Assembly (NCBI GenBank): GCA_963978895.1
Contig: OZ022245.1
Coordinates: forward strand, 7,500,542 to 7,564,541
Direction of reading: 5' to 3'
DNA from: Erpobdella octoculata
Taxonomy: Eukaryota; Annelida; Clitellata; Hirudinida; Erpobdellidae
Length of the DNA: 64,000 nucleotides
The translations under genes were made by a program, and so were the position numbers. Below the pieces are notes generated by a model. That model had not been told where the DNA came from. It ran no database searches and was given only the letters and a program-made list of their open reading frames with translations. Positions 11,039 to 23,162 of this stretch are shown here, one piece after another (position 1 is the stretch's first letter; every line of letters begins with the position of its first letter).

Positions 11039-12673
11039 TCAATTGTCAATTTCTTTTTTCAGTTTTTTATGTTTTTCTAAAAAGTCCTCTACTAACTTTT
11101 CGTTATACTTTGAATTTGATTTAACAAATTTCACAATATCATCAGCTTCTGGAATGATACGTTTTGTAAATTTGTGGTATTTCTCATAAGCTGTTATAAG
11201 ATAACGGACCGTATATTTGAAACAATTATTTTTTGTATCAAGAGACAAAACGACTGAGATCCAGCCGTTATTTGGTGATAATAACTCTTTCCATAACACA
11301 TTATTTCGAACATTTATTATGTGGTTATCATAGTATCTCAGAAAAGATTTCAACCCGTGACGGTTTCCGGAATTCAACATCATTTTTATAAATCTTTTAA
11401 GTTCACACTTTTTCAGTACAATTTCGGATGAATTGCAAACTGTATCTAAAAAGTCAAGATAACTAAAAAATTCTTCAGAGAAAGTAAGTCCTTGGGATAT
11501 ACATTGAAAAATGTTTGACAGATTTGTATTGATATCAGGATGATGTTGTTTCTTTTCAGCAAACTCTAAAAAATAAGAGAAGACTGTTTCAAAATTGTAA
11601 TAATCCCAAAAACATTTTTTCATTGACGCTAAAAATCCATCAACTCTGTGAAAGTTACTTACAACTTCTGAGTTTATGTTTGAAGAAAATTCGAATTTTT
11701 CATTGTCCCATCTAAAACGCAACCCTAAATACTGCAAACGTTTTGAGTGAGTCCACGTGACAGGTTCTTCAAACACAGCTTCTAAATTACTTATATCTAA
11801 ATAAACTAAATTAGGCAATTTATCTATCATTTTGTAAATTAATTGAAGATTTTTGTTATTGATTAGTTGAAAACATTTGTTTTCACTCATATCAAGCATT
11901 TTTAAATTAGAAAGACATGATATTGAATCAACCAATTCATCCAATGATTTACCAACAAACTTATTTATAGCTAGCTTTTGAAGACTACCAAAATGGGAAA
12001 ACTTGTCAATGGTTTTTCGTGCATATTCACAACCTGATATACGTAAAATTTTTAAATTTTCAACAGGAAATTGAATTTTAAGAATATCAATTTGATCCTC
12101 TTTAGTGTTTGATTCATTCCTACAATAACAAAACAGAGAAAGTTTAACTAATTCAGGGCATGACCACGAACACACTTTGTTATTGTTATTTTTGTAGTAA
12201 TTATGAATAACCTGACAGTTAAGTTCTAATTCTAAAGTTTTCAAGTTCAGAAACAACATCGAATTTTTAAACAAATAATGAAACATTTGTAAGTTTTGTT
12301 TAATAGCTTCTTCCACAGAATTAACAAAGTCTAAAGTAAACGAAAAAAGAGTAAGATTTTTGTTTTCCAAAATTCTTTCTATGGGCTGGAAAAAATTACC
12401 TAATATAGCATTTCTAAGCATTACCTCATGGAAGTTGTGAAACTTTAAATAAAATGGTGTTATATACTTTAGATGTAGTTCAATTCCTATTTTCTGACTT
12501 CTTGAAAGTATTTCTCCAAAAACATGTGATGACAGTTTCACACAATCTTTAACTCTGAAAGGAAGACTTTCACTCTCAGAAGAAGCTTCGAGAAAAGTTT
12601 TGTTGAAGTTAAATACAACAAAATCTATGCAAGAAATTTTTAACGATAGTTCAGAGTGTGGGTAATTACTCAT
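11039..12673 (-). CDS. ZYG-11/ZER-1-like LRR protein with Elongin-BC box (gene 1)
   Basis: This is a single-exon ORF of 544 residues. Its pattern matches ZYG-11/ZER-1 Cullin-2 ubiquitin-ligase receptors. An N-terminal BC-box (SLKISCIDFV, residues 10-19) is followed by leucine-rich repeats from about 130 to 330 (LKTLELEL, LKILRISGC, LKMLDMS, LPNLVYLDIS, LQYLGLRFR) and a helical tail where armadillo repeats are expected. I chose the second Met, four codons into the open frame, because the paralogues at 40517 and 44881 then align residue for residue with the BC-box at the same position. The protein is shorter than typical ZYG11 proteins (about 750 aa), so the C-terminal degron-binding region would be reduced. 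The upstream block is displaced (see 14383-14522). Family assignment is by motif order, not by search. Confidence 0.7.
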   Translation of the reverse strand: MSNYPHSELSLKISCIDFVVFNFNKTFLEASSESESLPFRVKDCVKLSSHVFGEILSRSQKIGIELHLKYITPFYLKFHNFHEVMLRNAILGNFFQPIERILENKNLTLFSFTLDFVNSVEEAIKQNLQMFHYLFKNSMLFLNLKTLELELNCQVIHNYYKNNNNKVCSWSCPELVKLSLFCYCRNESNTKEDQIDILKIQFPVENLKILRISGCEYARKTIDKFSHFGSLQKLAINKFVGKSLDELVDSISCLSNLKMLDMSENKCFQLINNKNLQLIYKMIDKLPNLVYLDISNLEAVFEEPVTWTHSKRLQYLGLRFRWDNEKFEFSSNINSEVVSNFHRVDGFLASMKKCFWDYYNFETVFSYFLEFAEKKQHHPDINTNLSNIFQCISQGLTFSEEFFSYLDFLDTVCNSSEIVLKKCELKRFIKMMLNSGNRHGLKSFLRYYDNHIINVRNNVLWKELLSPNNGWISVVLSLDTKNNCFKYTVRYLITAYEKYHKFTKRIIPEADDIVKFVKSNSKYNEKLVEDFLEKHKKLKKEIDN

Positions 12674-12812
12674 TTTTTTAAACATTTTAACTTAGCTTAT
12701 GAAATAGCAATATTATTGTATCTATATTTATAAAAATAAGTTTTTTGACAGTTTTTTGAGCTTCTTTTATAGGAAACAGTCAATTTAATTTAAATTTAAA
12801 TCAAAGATAAAA

Positions 12813-13288
<476 letters not shown>

Positions 13289-13300
<12 letters not shown>

Positions 13301-13560
13301 TATATAAAAATGAATGTTTGTATGTATATATGTTAATGGCGTTTATGCATTGCTACACCATTCATCCGATCGTAATGAAATTTTCACACAATCTTGAGAG
13401 TCAAGGGGAATCAAATATAGAGAAAAAAATTTTGAAATCCGTCACAAAATGAGCGGAGCGGAGCGGGTGAGCGAGCGGGAACTATATATATATGTATGTG
13501 CGTATGTATGTGTGTATGTATGTGTATGTGCATGTATGTGTGTCTGTGTTTATGTATGTA
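13289..13560 (+). mobile_element. Helitron family 2, 5' head fragment
   Basis: It starts A|TCTATATATATATATATAAA, then AATGAATGTTTG, and continues through the block with GCATTGCTACACCATTCATC and GAGCGGAGCGGAGCGGG. This head recurs at 15409 (plus), 25376 (minus) and about 56522 (minus). TC at the 5' end preceded by A fits Helitron insertion between A and T. The unit is interrupted by a TGTATG-rich microsatellite and the reverse unit that begins at 13561. Confidence 0.75.
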
Positions 13561-13828
13561 CTAGCGGAGATACCCGGCGTTGCCCGGGTTTTTTTAGAGG
13601 TTTTTCTAATGTTTGTCTCTTTCTCTCCCGTTTCCTTTCCCACCTGCTTACCCACTCCTGTTCGCTTTCCCGTTTTCGGTCGTTTTCCCGCTGCCGGTCG
13701 CATTCCCGCTCCCGCTCGCTGTCCGTTCCGTGTCGCATTCCCGCTCCCACTCACTGTCCGTTCCGGGTCGCTTTCCCGTTTCTATAATAGACAAACTAAC
13801 CCACAAACATTCATATATATATATATAT
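13561..13828 (-). mobile_element. Helitron family 2 unit with minisatellite, reverse
   Basis: On the minus strand it ends ACCCGGGCAACGCCGGGTA, a hairpin-forming GC palindrome, followed by CTAG|T, the classic Helitron 3' terminus (CTAG at 13561-13564). The body is a degenerate CGGGAACGGGAAAGCGAC minisatellite. The other end is a TATATGAATGTTTG-type head near 13810-13828. Confidence 0.75.
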
Positions 13829-14381
13829 AGTCTTAGCAAATCTATTTTACGTTTTATAGGCTAACAGAAGTTATGAAAGAATGGAAAAGAGAAAATGAGC
13901 GTGAACGGGGCCGTGAACGGGAGAGCAACCGTGACCGGGAATGGGAGAGGAAGCATGACCGGGAACGGGAGAGCAAGCGGGAACGGGAAAGCGACCGGGA
14001 ACGGTAAAGCGACCGGGAACGGGAAAGCGACCGGGAACGGGAAAGCGACCGGGAACGGGAAAGCGACCGGGAACGGGAAAGCGACCGGGAACCGGAAAGC
14101 GACCGGGAACGGGAAAGCGACCGGGAACGCGGAAAGCGACCGGGAACGCGGAAAGCGACTGGAATCGGGAGAGCAAGCTTGGAAGGAAACGCGAGCAAGA
14201 GAGAAAATCGATAACAAAACATCTGAGCGGGAAAGCGACCGGGAGCTGGAAAACGACCGAGAGCGGAAAAGCAACCGGGAACGCGACGAAAACGGGAAAG
14301 TGGAGAAGGAACCGGGAGCGAGAGAGACAAACATTAGAAAAACCTCTAAAAACCCCGGGCAACGCCGGGTAACCCCGCTAG
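13829..14381 (+). mobile_element. Minisatellite-bearing Helitron family 2 unit, forward
   Basis: It starts TCTTAGCAAATCTATTTTAC and carries about a dozen 18-bp units (GGGAACGGGAAAGCGACC) between 13925 and 14160. It ends in the GGGCAACGCCGGG hairpin and CTAG at 14378-14381, followed by T. A second copy with the same start and organisation lies at 19079-19597. The unit length is a multiple of three, so long Arg/Glu/Ser or Gly/Asn/Lys ORFs appear in several frames. These are by-products and not genes. Confidence 0.8.
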
Positions 14382-14382
14382 T

Positions 14383-14522
14383 TTGTATATATTATTATCA
14401 AAATCAATCTTCACTGAACACTTTTTCCAGCAATATTTAAGCAATGATATAAATATTATTGCAGTTTGTGTTTTTTTATCTGAATGTCATTAATAGACAT
14501 AATTTCCTATGTGTGTATGTAT
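14383..14522 (-). promoter_or_regulatory. Displaced upstream block of ZYG-11-like gene 1
   Basis: Read on the minus strand, this 140-bp block matches the upstream region of gene 3 (about 44698-44834) nearly base for base. It includes TCATTGCTTAAATATTGCTG and the GGAAATTATGT stretch. In gene 3 the block ends about 45 bp before the ATG; here it lies about 1.7 kb from the ATG. The intervening 12724-14382 is (TA)n plus Helitron sequence. A promoter role is inferred only from conservation and position. Confidence 0.7.
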
Positions 14523-14529
14523 GTCTGCA

Positions 14530-14818
14530 AGCGGGAACGGGAACGGGAGAACAAGCGTGAGCAGGAACGGGAAAGCAAGCGGGAACGGGAAAGCGAGCGG
14601 GAACGGATAGCGACCGGGAGCGGGATAGCGACCGGGAATGGGAAAACGACCAAGAGCGAAAAAGCGACTGTGAGCGAAAAAGCGACCGTGAGCGAAAAAG
14701 CGACCGGGAGCGGGAAAGCGACCGGGAGCGGGAAAGCAAGCGGGGAAGGAAACGGGAGCGAGAGACAAACATTAGAAAAATTTCTAAAAACCCCGGGCAA
14801 CGCCGGGTACCCCCGCCA
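14530..14818 (+). mobile_element. Helitron family 2 fragment (minisatellite plus 3' end)
   Basis: CGGGAACGGGAAAGCGA-type repeats are followed by the AACCCCGGGCAACGCCGGGT terminal hairpin. The final CTAG has decayed to CCAG. Confidence 0.7.
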
Positions 14819-14837
14819 GTATATATTTAAATTTATA

Positions 14838-14965
14838 GCGGGGGTACCCGGCGTTGCCCGGGGTTTTTAGAAGTTTTTCTAATGCTTGTCTCTTTCGCTC
14901 CCGTTTCATTCCCCTTTCCCGGCTGCATTCGCGCACCCGGTCGCTTTTCCGCTCACAGTCAGCCA
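14838..14965 (-). mobile_element. Helitron family 2, reverse 3' end fragment
   Basis: The hairpin terminus is present in reverse orientation, 20 bp from the preceding forward terminus, so two 3' ends face each other. Only about 125 bp of minisatellite body remains. Confidence 0.65.
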
Positions 14966-15266
14966 TTTTTTATCATATTTCTTTTAACCTATCGCATTTT
15001 CATGAGTAATTATTAGTTTTTTAGTTTTTTTAATTAATTTTTAATGTACATCTCCATTCTCCGTTTTGTTTATATTCTTTAAGTTCATACGGACTCTGAT
15101 GATGAACTTTTCGAAACTGGCCAGTAGATTTAAACCTAATAAAAATAAAAATAAATTTTGTATGGCTCCTGTCTTTCAATCCTCGTCGGTTGCAATTCGT
15201 TATTTTTCAAAACTAAAAGAAAAATCAGTAAACGCTAAATGGTGTTTATTTAACGGAGTGTGTCTA

Positions 15267-15408
<142 letters not shown>

Positions 15409-15701
15409 TCTATATATATAAAAATGAATGTTTGTATATATGTATTTATGTATGTTAATGTCCTTTATGCATTGCTACACCATTCATCCGATCGTAATGA
15501 AATTTTCCCACAACCTTGAGAGTCAAGGGGAGTCAAATAAAAAAAATTAAATTTGAAATCCGTCACAAAATGAGCGGAGCGGAGCGGGTGAGCGAGCGGG
15601 AACTATATATATATGTATGTGCGTATGTATGTGTGTATGTATGTATGTGTATGTGCATGTATGTGTGTCTGTGTTTATGTATACATATATATATAGATAT
15701 A
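15409..15701 (+). mobile_element. Helitron family 2, 5' head fragment (second copy)
   Basis: The organisation matches 13289-13560: TCTATATATATA start, AATGAATGTTTG, CCATTCATCCGATCG, the GAGCGGAGCGG block and TGTATG microsatellite. It is followed by a reverse unit, so 13289-13828 and 15409-16042 are two copies of one composite. Confidence 0.75.
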
Positions 15702-16042
15702 CTAGCGGAGATACCCGGCGTTGCCCGGGTTTTTTAGAGGTTTTTCTAATGTTTGTCTCTTTCTCTCCCGTTTCCTTTCCCACCTGCTTTCCCACTCCCG
15801 TTCGCTTTCCCGTTTTCGGTCGTTTTCCCGCTCCCGGTCGCTTTCCCGCTCACGGTCGCTTTCCCGCTCCCGGTCGCTTTCCCGCTCCCGGTCGCTTTCC
15901 CGCTCCCGGTCGCTTTCCCGCTCACGTTTGCTCTCCCATTCCCGCTCACGCTTGCTTTTCCGTTCCCGCTCGCTGTCCGTTCCGGGTCGCTTTCCCGTTT
16001 CTATAATAGACAAACTAACCCACAAACATTCATATATATATA
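15702..16042 (-). mobile_element. Helitron family 2 unit with minisatellite, reverse
   Basis: CTAG lies at 15702-15705 (minus-strand 3' end) with the GGGCAACGCCGGG hairpin. Ten or so 18-bp minisatellite units follow, and the distal end carries a TATATGAATGTTTGTG head. Confidence 0.75.
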
Positions 16043-17646
16043 CTAGCAGTGCCCGTAGCGGCTTCGCTCGCATGAAATTAGAGAGTTTGAACCGTGCATC
16101 CATAGTAGAGATCATTTTTTTAGGTCTCGGCTCGGCCCGTCGACAAATTAGCCCAGCCCGTTTTAAAAACCCGAACTCCTGGCCCGGCACAGCCCGTCTG
16201 AATTAGGCCCTGCCCATTTTTACAGGCCTAGAAGTTCTATATACTTGATGAAAAACTTCAGCCCGTCCCACCTTGACCTCAGGTTTGGCCCGGCCAAACT
16301 GAAGACCCTAAAATCACTAAAATATCTATATACTTAGTGAAAAGCCTCGGCCCGTCCCACTTTGATTTAAGGTTTGGCCTGGCCCGTGTGAAGACTCTAA
16401 AATAACGGCTTGGCCCGGCCGATGATAAACTGGACTTAGCTACTTTTAACAGGCACAAAACTTCAAAATACTAATTTTTACATTTGTAGCACTTACAGTT
16501 TGTGAGTAGCAGTTATTTTGAAATCAAATAACCCTTATTTCCACCCCACATTTGAGGTCCTGGAAACCAAATTTTCAAAAAATGCTAAAACACGTATTTC
16601 ATTATTTTTGGAGTAGAAACTAAATACTAATTTTTACTTCTGTAGCATAAACAGTTCTTGAGTAGCAGCTACTTTAAAAACCAAATAACCCAAAAAATGA
16701 TGAAACACGTATATCTTTTTTTTTGAGTAGATACTAAGTATTAATTTTTACATCTGTGGCAATTACAGTTGTTGAGTAGCAGTTACTTTAAAAACCAATT
16801 AACCCTATTTTCCACCCCACATTTTAAGTCCTGGAAACCAAATTTTCAATAAATTGTGAAACCCATATATCATTATTTTTAGAGTAGAAACTAAATACTA
16901 ATTTTTACTTTTGAAACATTAACAGTTTTTGAGTAGAAGCTATTTTAAAAACCAAATAAACCAATTTTCCAACCCACATTTGAGGTCCGGGAAACCAAAT
17001 TTGTAAAAAATGGTGAAGCACGTATATCTTTATTTTTAGAAAAGAAACTAAATAATAATTTTTACATCTGTGGCTTTTACTGTTTTTGAGTAGCAGTTAC
17101 TATAAAAGACAATTAGCCCTATTTTCCACCCCACATTTGAAGTCCTGGAAACCAAATTTTCAAAAAATGCTAAAACACGTGTTTCATTATTTTTGGAGTA
17201 GAAACTAAATACTAATTTTTACTCCTGTAGCAGTTTAAGTTTTTGAGTAGAAGCTACTTTAAAAACCAAATAACCCAATTTTCCAACCCACATTTGAGGT
17301 CCGGGAAACCGAATTTTCAAAAAATGGTGAAACACGTATCTTTTTATTTTTCAAAAAGAATCTATATACCAAATTTCAAAATCTCCTCATTTTTGGTTTT
17401 CGAGATATACATTGTTTTAGAAAAACGTTTGTTTTCCAGTTTTTTCCCCTCAGGAGTAAAATTTTCAAAAATCCTTTCTTAGCGGATGTTTACGCTATAA
17501 AAGTAATATAAGTTCCAAATTTCACGTTCCTAGGATGAGGCGTTTGAGCTCGGTATTGATTATCAGTCAGTCAGTCAGTCAGTCAGTCAGTCAGTCAGTC
17601 AGTCAGTCAGTCAGTCAGTCAGGACATGTTCTTTTATATATATAGA
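16043..17646 (-). mobile_element. Complete non-autonomous Helitron family 1 (1,604 bp)
   Basis: On the minus strand it begins A|TCTATATATATAAAAGAACA at 17646, followed by tandem GACT repeats and CCTAGGAACGTGAAATTTGG. It ends CGGGCACTGCTAG|T at 16043, just after a GCGAAGCCGC-type hairpin. A before TC and T after CTAG fit Helitron insertion into an AT dinucleotide. The interior holds no ORF but repeats an approximately 130-bp motif (TGAGTAGCAGTTAC, ACCCCACATTTGAGGTCC, AAACACGTAT) several times. A near-identical full copy is at 36058-37664. Confidence 0.88.
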
Positions 17647-18567
17647 TATATATTACCACTTACAGTTTTTAAGTAGCAGTAATTTTTAAAATCAAATAAC
17701 TCTCTTTTGCACCTTACATTTGAGGTCCTGGAAACCAAATTTTTCAAAAAATGCTAAAACACGTATTTCATTATTTTTGGAGTAGAAACTAAATACTAAC
17801 TTTTACTTTTGTAGCATTAAAAGTTTTTGAGTAGAAGCTACTTTAAAAACCAAATAACCCAATTTTCCAACCCACATTTGAGGTCCGGGAAACCAAATTT
17901 GTAAAAAATGGTGAAACACGTATATCTTTATTTTTAGAAAAGAAACTAAATAATAATTTTTACATCTGTGGTATTTACTGTTTTTGAGTAGCAGTTACTA
18001 TAAAAGACAATTAGCCCTATTTTCCACCCCACATTTGAAGTCCTGGAAACCAAATTTTCAAAAAATGCTAAAACACGTATTTCATTATTTTTGGAGTAGA
18101 AACTAAATACTAATTTTTACTCCTGTAGCATTAACAGTTTTTAAATAAAAGCTACTTTAAAAACCAAATAACTTAATTTTCCAACCCACATTTGAGGTCC
18201 GGGAAGCCGAATTTTCAAAAAATGGTGAAACATGTATCTTTTTATTTTTCAAAAAGAATCTATATACCAAATTTCAAAATCTCCTCATTTTTGGTTTTCG
18301 AGATATACATTGTTTTAGAAAAAAGTTTGTTTTCCAGTTTTTTCCCCTCAAGAGCAAAATTTTCAAAAATCCTTTCTTAGCGGATGTTTACGCTATAAAA
18401 GTAATATAAGTTCCAAATTTCAGGTTCCTAGGATGAGGCGTTTGAGCTCGGCGTTGATTATCAGTCAGTCATCAGTCAGTCAGTCAGTCAGTCAGTCAGT
18501 CAGTCAGTCAGTCAGTCAGTCAGTCAGTCAGTCAGTCAGTCAGGACATGTTCATTTATATATATAGA
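17647..18567 (-). mobile_element. Helitron family 1, 5' portion joined to the previous unit
   Basis: The unit ends in an intact TC head at 18567, with tandem GTCA repeats at about 18462-18541. It lacks the CTAG 3' end: its inner edge reads GGTAATATATA directly against the head of the neighbour at 17646. The same junction recurs at about 20830 and 21990. Confidence 0.8.
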
Positions 18568-18569
18568 TA

Positions 18570-18705
18570 CATATATATGTATAAATATATATATATATAT
18601 TTATACATATATATGTATAAATATATATATATATATTTATACATATATATGTATATATATACATACATATAGTTAGATAGCAAATAATCCATATATATAT
18701 ATATG

Positions 18706-18803
<98 letters not shown>

Positions 18804-18858
18804 TATATATTTATACATATATATGTTTATACATATATATGTATATATGTATATATGT
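18570..18858. repeat. (TA)n microsatellite
   Basis: TA-rich simple repeat with ATACATATATATGTAT palindromic interruptions separates two Helitron family 1 pieces. Confidence 0.97.
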
Positions 18859-18867
18859 TTTGTAAAC

Positions 18868-19071
18868 AACCAGTTTTTTCCCCTCAGGAGCAAAATTTTC
18901 AAAAATCCTTTTTTAGCGGATGTTTACGCTATTAAAGTAATATAAGTTCCAAATTTCACGTTCCTAGGATGAGGCGTTTGAGCTCGGCGTTGATTATCAG
19001 TCAGTCATCTGTCAGTCAGTCAGTCAGTCAGTCAGTCAGTCAGTCAGGACATGTTCTTTTATATATATAGA
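18868..19071 (-). mobile_element. Helitron family 1, 5' head fragment
   Basis: About 200 bp from the conserved CCAGTTTTTTCCCCTCAGG block to the TC head at 19071, with tandem GTCA repeats. The rest of the element is absent. Confidence 0.8.
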
Positions 19072-19078
19072 TATATAT

Positions 19079-19597
19079 AGTCTTAGCAAATCTATTTTAC
19101 GTTTTATAGGCTAACAGAAGTTATGAAAGAATGGAAAAGAAAAAATGAGCGTGAACGGGAGAGCAACCGTGACCGGGAATGGGAGAGCAAGCATGACCGG
19201 GAACGGGAGAGCAAGCGTGAGCGGGAACGGGAAAGCGACCGGGAACGGGAAAGCGACCGGGAACGGGAAAGCGACCGGGAACGGCAAAGCCACCGGGAAC
19301 GGGAAAGCGACCGGGAACGGGAAAGCGACCGGGAACGGGAAAGCGACCGGGAACGCGGAAAGCGACCGGGAACGCGGAAAGCGACTGGAATCGGGAGAGC
19401 AAGCTTGGAAGGGAACGCGAGCAAAAGAGAAAATCGATAACAAAACTTCTGAGCGGGAAAGCGAACGGGAGCTGGAAAACGACCGAGAGCGGAAAAGCGA
19501 CCGGGAACGCGACGAAAACGGGAAAGTGGAGAAGGAAACGGGAGCGAGAGAGACAAACATTAGAAAAACCTCTAAAAAACCCCGGGTAACCCCGCTA
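19079..19597 (+). mobile_element. Minisatellite-bearing Helitron family 2 unit, second copy
   Basis: It has the same start (TCTTAGCAAATCTATTTTAC), the same 18-bp minisatellite (about 19200-19370) and the same tail as 13829-14381. It ends CCCCGCTAG|T near 19597. The GC hairpin is shortened here: the GGGCAACGCC part is missing. Confidence 0.8.
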
Positions 19598-19673
19598 GTA
19601 TATATATATATATATATATATATCGGTAAAGTTTCCCACGGACGGCGGATTAATACATAATTCTCGGCTATAA

Positions 19674-20838
19674 TCTATATATATAAAAGAACATGTCCTG
19701 ACTGACTGACTGACTGACTGACTGACTGACTGACTGACAGATGACTGACTGATAATCAACGCCGAGCTCATACGCCTCATCCTAGGAACGTGAAATTTGG
19801 AACTTATATTACTTTTATAGCGTAAACATCCGCTAAGAAAGGATTTTTGAAAATTTTGCTCCTGAGGGGAAAAAACTGAAAAACAATTTTTTTTCTAAAA
19901 CAATGTATATCTCGAAAACCAAAAATGAGGAGATTTTGAAATTTGGTATATAGATTCCTTTTGAAAAATAAAAAGATATGTGTTTCACCATTTTTTGAAA
20001 ATTCGGTTTCCCGGACCTCAAATGTGGGTTGGAAAATTGGGTTATTTGGTTTTTAAAGTAGCTTTTACTCAAAAACTGTTAATGCTACAGGAGTAAAAAT
20101 TAGTATTTAGTTTCTACTCCAAAAATAATGAAATACGTGTTTTAGCATTTTTTGTAAATTTGGTTTCCAGGACTTCAAATGTGGGGTGGAAAATAGGGCT
20201 AATTGTCTTTTATAGTAACTGCTACTCAAAAACAGTAAATACCACAGATGTAAAAATTATTATTTAGTTTCTTTTCTAAAAATAAAGATATACGTGTTTC
20301 ACCATTTTTTTACAAATTTGGTTTCCCGGACCTCAAATGTGGGTTGGAAAATTGGGTTATTTGGTTTTTAAAGTAGCTTCTACTCAAAAACTGTTAATGC
20401 TACAAAAGTAAAAATTAGTATTTAGTTTCTACTCTAAAAATAATGATATACGGGATTCACAATTTTTTGAAAATTTGGTTTCCAGGACTTCAAATGTGGG
20501 GTGGAAAATAGGGTTATTTGGTTTTTAAAGTAACTGCTACTCAACAACTGTAATTGCCACAGATGTAAAAATTAATACTTAGTATCTACTCAAAAAAAAA
20601 GATATACGTGTTTCATCATTTTTTGGGTTATTTGGTTTTTAAAGTAGCTGCTACTCAAAAACTGTTAATGCTACAGAAATAAAAATTAGTATTTAGTTTC
20701 TACTCCAAAAATAATGAAATACGTGTTTTAGCATTTTTTGAAAAATTTGGTTTCCAGGACCTCAAATGTAAGGTGCAAAATAGAGTTATTTGATTTTAAA
20801 AATTACTGCTACTCAAAAACTGTAAGTGGTAATATATA
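19674..20838 (+). mobile_element. Helitron family 1, 5' portion (forward array, unit 1)
   Basis: A|TCTATATATATAAAAGAACA starts at 19674, followed by GACT repeats and the conserved body. It stops at CTGTAAGTGGTAATATATA, directly against the next head at 20839, and has no CTAG end. It is the first of three head-to-tail units on the plus strand. Confidence 0.82.
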
Positions 20839-22000
20839 TCTATATATATAAAAGAGCATGTCCTGACTGACTGACTGACTGACTGACTGACTGACTGACT
20901 GACTGACTGATGACTGACTGATAATCAACGCCGAGCTCAAACGCCTCATCCTAGGAACGTGAAATTTGGAACTTATATTACTTTTATAGCGTAAACATCC
21001 GCTAAAAAAGGATTTTTTTAAATTTTGCTCCTGAGGGGAAAAAACTGGAAAACAAATTTTTTTCTAAAACAATGTATATCTCGAAAACCAAAAATGAGGA
21101 GATTTTGAAATTTGGTATATAGATTCCTTTTGAAAAATAAAAAGATATGTGTTTCACCATTTTTTGAAAATTCGGTTTCCCGGACCTCAAATGTGGGTTG
21201 GAAAATTGGGTTATTTGGTTTTTAAAGTAGCTTCTACTCAAAAACTGTTAATGCTACAGGAGTAAAAATTAGTTTCTACTCCAAAAATAATGAATTACGT
21301 GTTTTAGCATTTTTTGTAAATTTGGTTTCCCGGACTTCAAATGTGGGGTGGAAAATAGGGCTAATTGTCTTTTATAGTAACTGCTACTCAAAAACAGTAA
21401 ATACCACAGATGTAAAAATTATTATTTAGTTTTTTTTCTAAAAATAAAGATATACGTGTTTCACCATTTTTTACAAATTTGGTTTCCCGGACCTCAAATG
21501 TGGGTTGGAAAATTGGGTTATTTGGTTTTTAAAGTAGCTTCTACTCAAAAACTGTTAATGCTACAAAAGTAAAAATTAGTATTTAGTTTCTACTCTAAAA
21601 ATAATGATATACGGGTTTCACAATTTTTTGAAAATTTGGTTTCCAGGACTTCAAATGTGGGGTGGGAAATAGGGTTATTTGGTTTTTAAAGTAACTGCTA
21701 CTCAACAACTGTAATTGCCACAGATGTAAAAATTAAAACTTAGTATCTACTAAAAAAAAAGATATACGTGTTTCATCATTTTTTGGGTTATTTGGTTTTT
21801 AAAGTAGCTGCTACTCAAAAACTGTTAATGCTACAGAAATAAAAATTAGTATTTAGTTTCTACTCCAAAAATAATGAAATACGTGTTTTAGCATTTTTTG
21901 AAAAATTTGGTTTCCAGGACCTCAAATGTAAGGTGCAAAATAGAGTTATTTGATCTTAAAAATTACTGCTACTCAAAAACTGTAAGTGGTAATATATATA
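20839..22000 (+). mobile_element. Helitron family 1, 5' portion (forward array, unit 2)
   Basis: The structure matches unit 1 and it ends at the same CTGTAAGTGGTAATATATA junction. Units 1 and 2 are nearly identical throughout, which favours tandem amplification over separate insertions. Confidence 0.82.
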
Positions 22001-23161
22001 TCTATATATATATAAGAACATGTCCTGACTGACTGACTGACTGACTGACTGACTTATAATCAACGCCGAGCTCAAACGTTTCATCCTAGGAACGTGAAAT
22101 TTGAAACTTATATTACTTTTATTGCGTAAGCATCCACTAAGAAATGATTTTTTTAAATTTTGCTCCTGAGGGGAAAAAACTGGAAAACAAACTTTTTTCT
22201 AAAACAATGTATATCTCGAAAACCAAAAACGAGGAAATTTCGAAATTTGGTATATGGATTCTTCTTGAAATATAAAAAGATACGTGTTTCACCATTTTTT
22301 TGAAACTTCGGTTTCCCGGACCTCAAATGTGGGTTGGAAAATTGGGTTATTTGGTTTTTAAAGTAGCTGCTACTCAAAAACTGTGAATGCAGCAGGAGTA
22401 AAAATTAGTGTTTAGTTTCTACTCCAAAAATAATGATATACGTGTTTTACAATTTTTTGTAAATTTGGTTTCCAGGACTTCAAATATGGGGTGGAAAATA
22501 GGGTTACTTGGTTTTTAAAGTAACTGCTACTCAAAAACTGTAAATGCTACAAAAGTAAAATTAGTATTTAGTTTCTACTCTAAAAATAATGATATACGTG
22601 TTTCACCATTTTTTGAAAATTTGGTTCCCAGGACCTCAAATGTGAAGTGGAAAAAGGGTTATTCGATTTTAAAATAACTGCTACTCAAAAACTGTTAGTG
22701 CTACAGATGTGAAAATTAGTATTTTGAGGTTTTGTTCCGGTTAAAAGTAGATGAGTTCAGTTTATCACCGGACGGACGGGCCAAGCCGTTATTTTAGGGT
22801 CTTCACACGGCCCTGCCCAAACCTTAAATCAAGGTGGGACGGGCCGAGATTTTTAACTAAGTATATAGACATTTGAGTGATTTTAGGGTTTTCAGACGGA
22901 CCGGGCTAAACCGGAAGTCAAGGTGGGACGGGCCGAAATTTTTCATCAAGTATATAGAACTTCTAGGCCTGTAAAAACGGGCCGGGCCCATATTAGACGG
23001 GCCGTGCCGGGCCAGGAATTTCGGTTTTTGAAGCGGGCTGGGCCAAGTTGTCGACGGGCCGAGCCGAGACCTAAAAAATTGATCCGTGCAGTACTCTACT
23101 ATGTATGCACGGTTCAAATTCTCTAATTTCATGCGAGCGAAGCCGCTACGGGCACTGCTAG
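22001..23161 (+). mobile_element. Helitron family 1, complete unit ending the forward array (1,161 bp)
   Basis: The TC head is at 22001 with a short GACT run. The body resembles units 1 and 2 but is more diverged. The GC-rich 3' part contains GGGCCGGGCC-type runs, then GCGAGCGAAGCCGCTACGGG and CACTGCTAG|T at 23158-23161. It is the mirror counterpart of the CTAG end at 16043. Confidence 0.85.
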
Positions 23162-23162
23162 T

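Noticed and set aside
13861..14440. Long ORFs rich in Arg/Ser or Gly/Asn/Lys/Ala/Thr, resembling SR proteins
   Set aside because: They are produced in several frames on both strands by the 18-bp minisatellite, whose length is a multiple of three. There is no unique sequence, splice context or conservation.
17243..22377. Recurring ORFs of about 79 codons (SRSYFKNQITQFSNPHL type)
   Set aside because: They occur in the same place in each Helitron family 1 unit, sometimes broken, and have no relation to Helitron proteins. Repetition of the element explains the recurrence.
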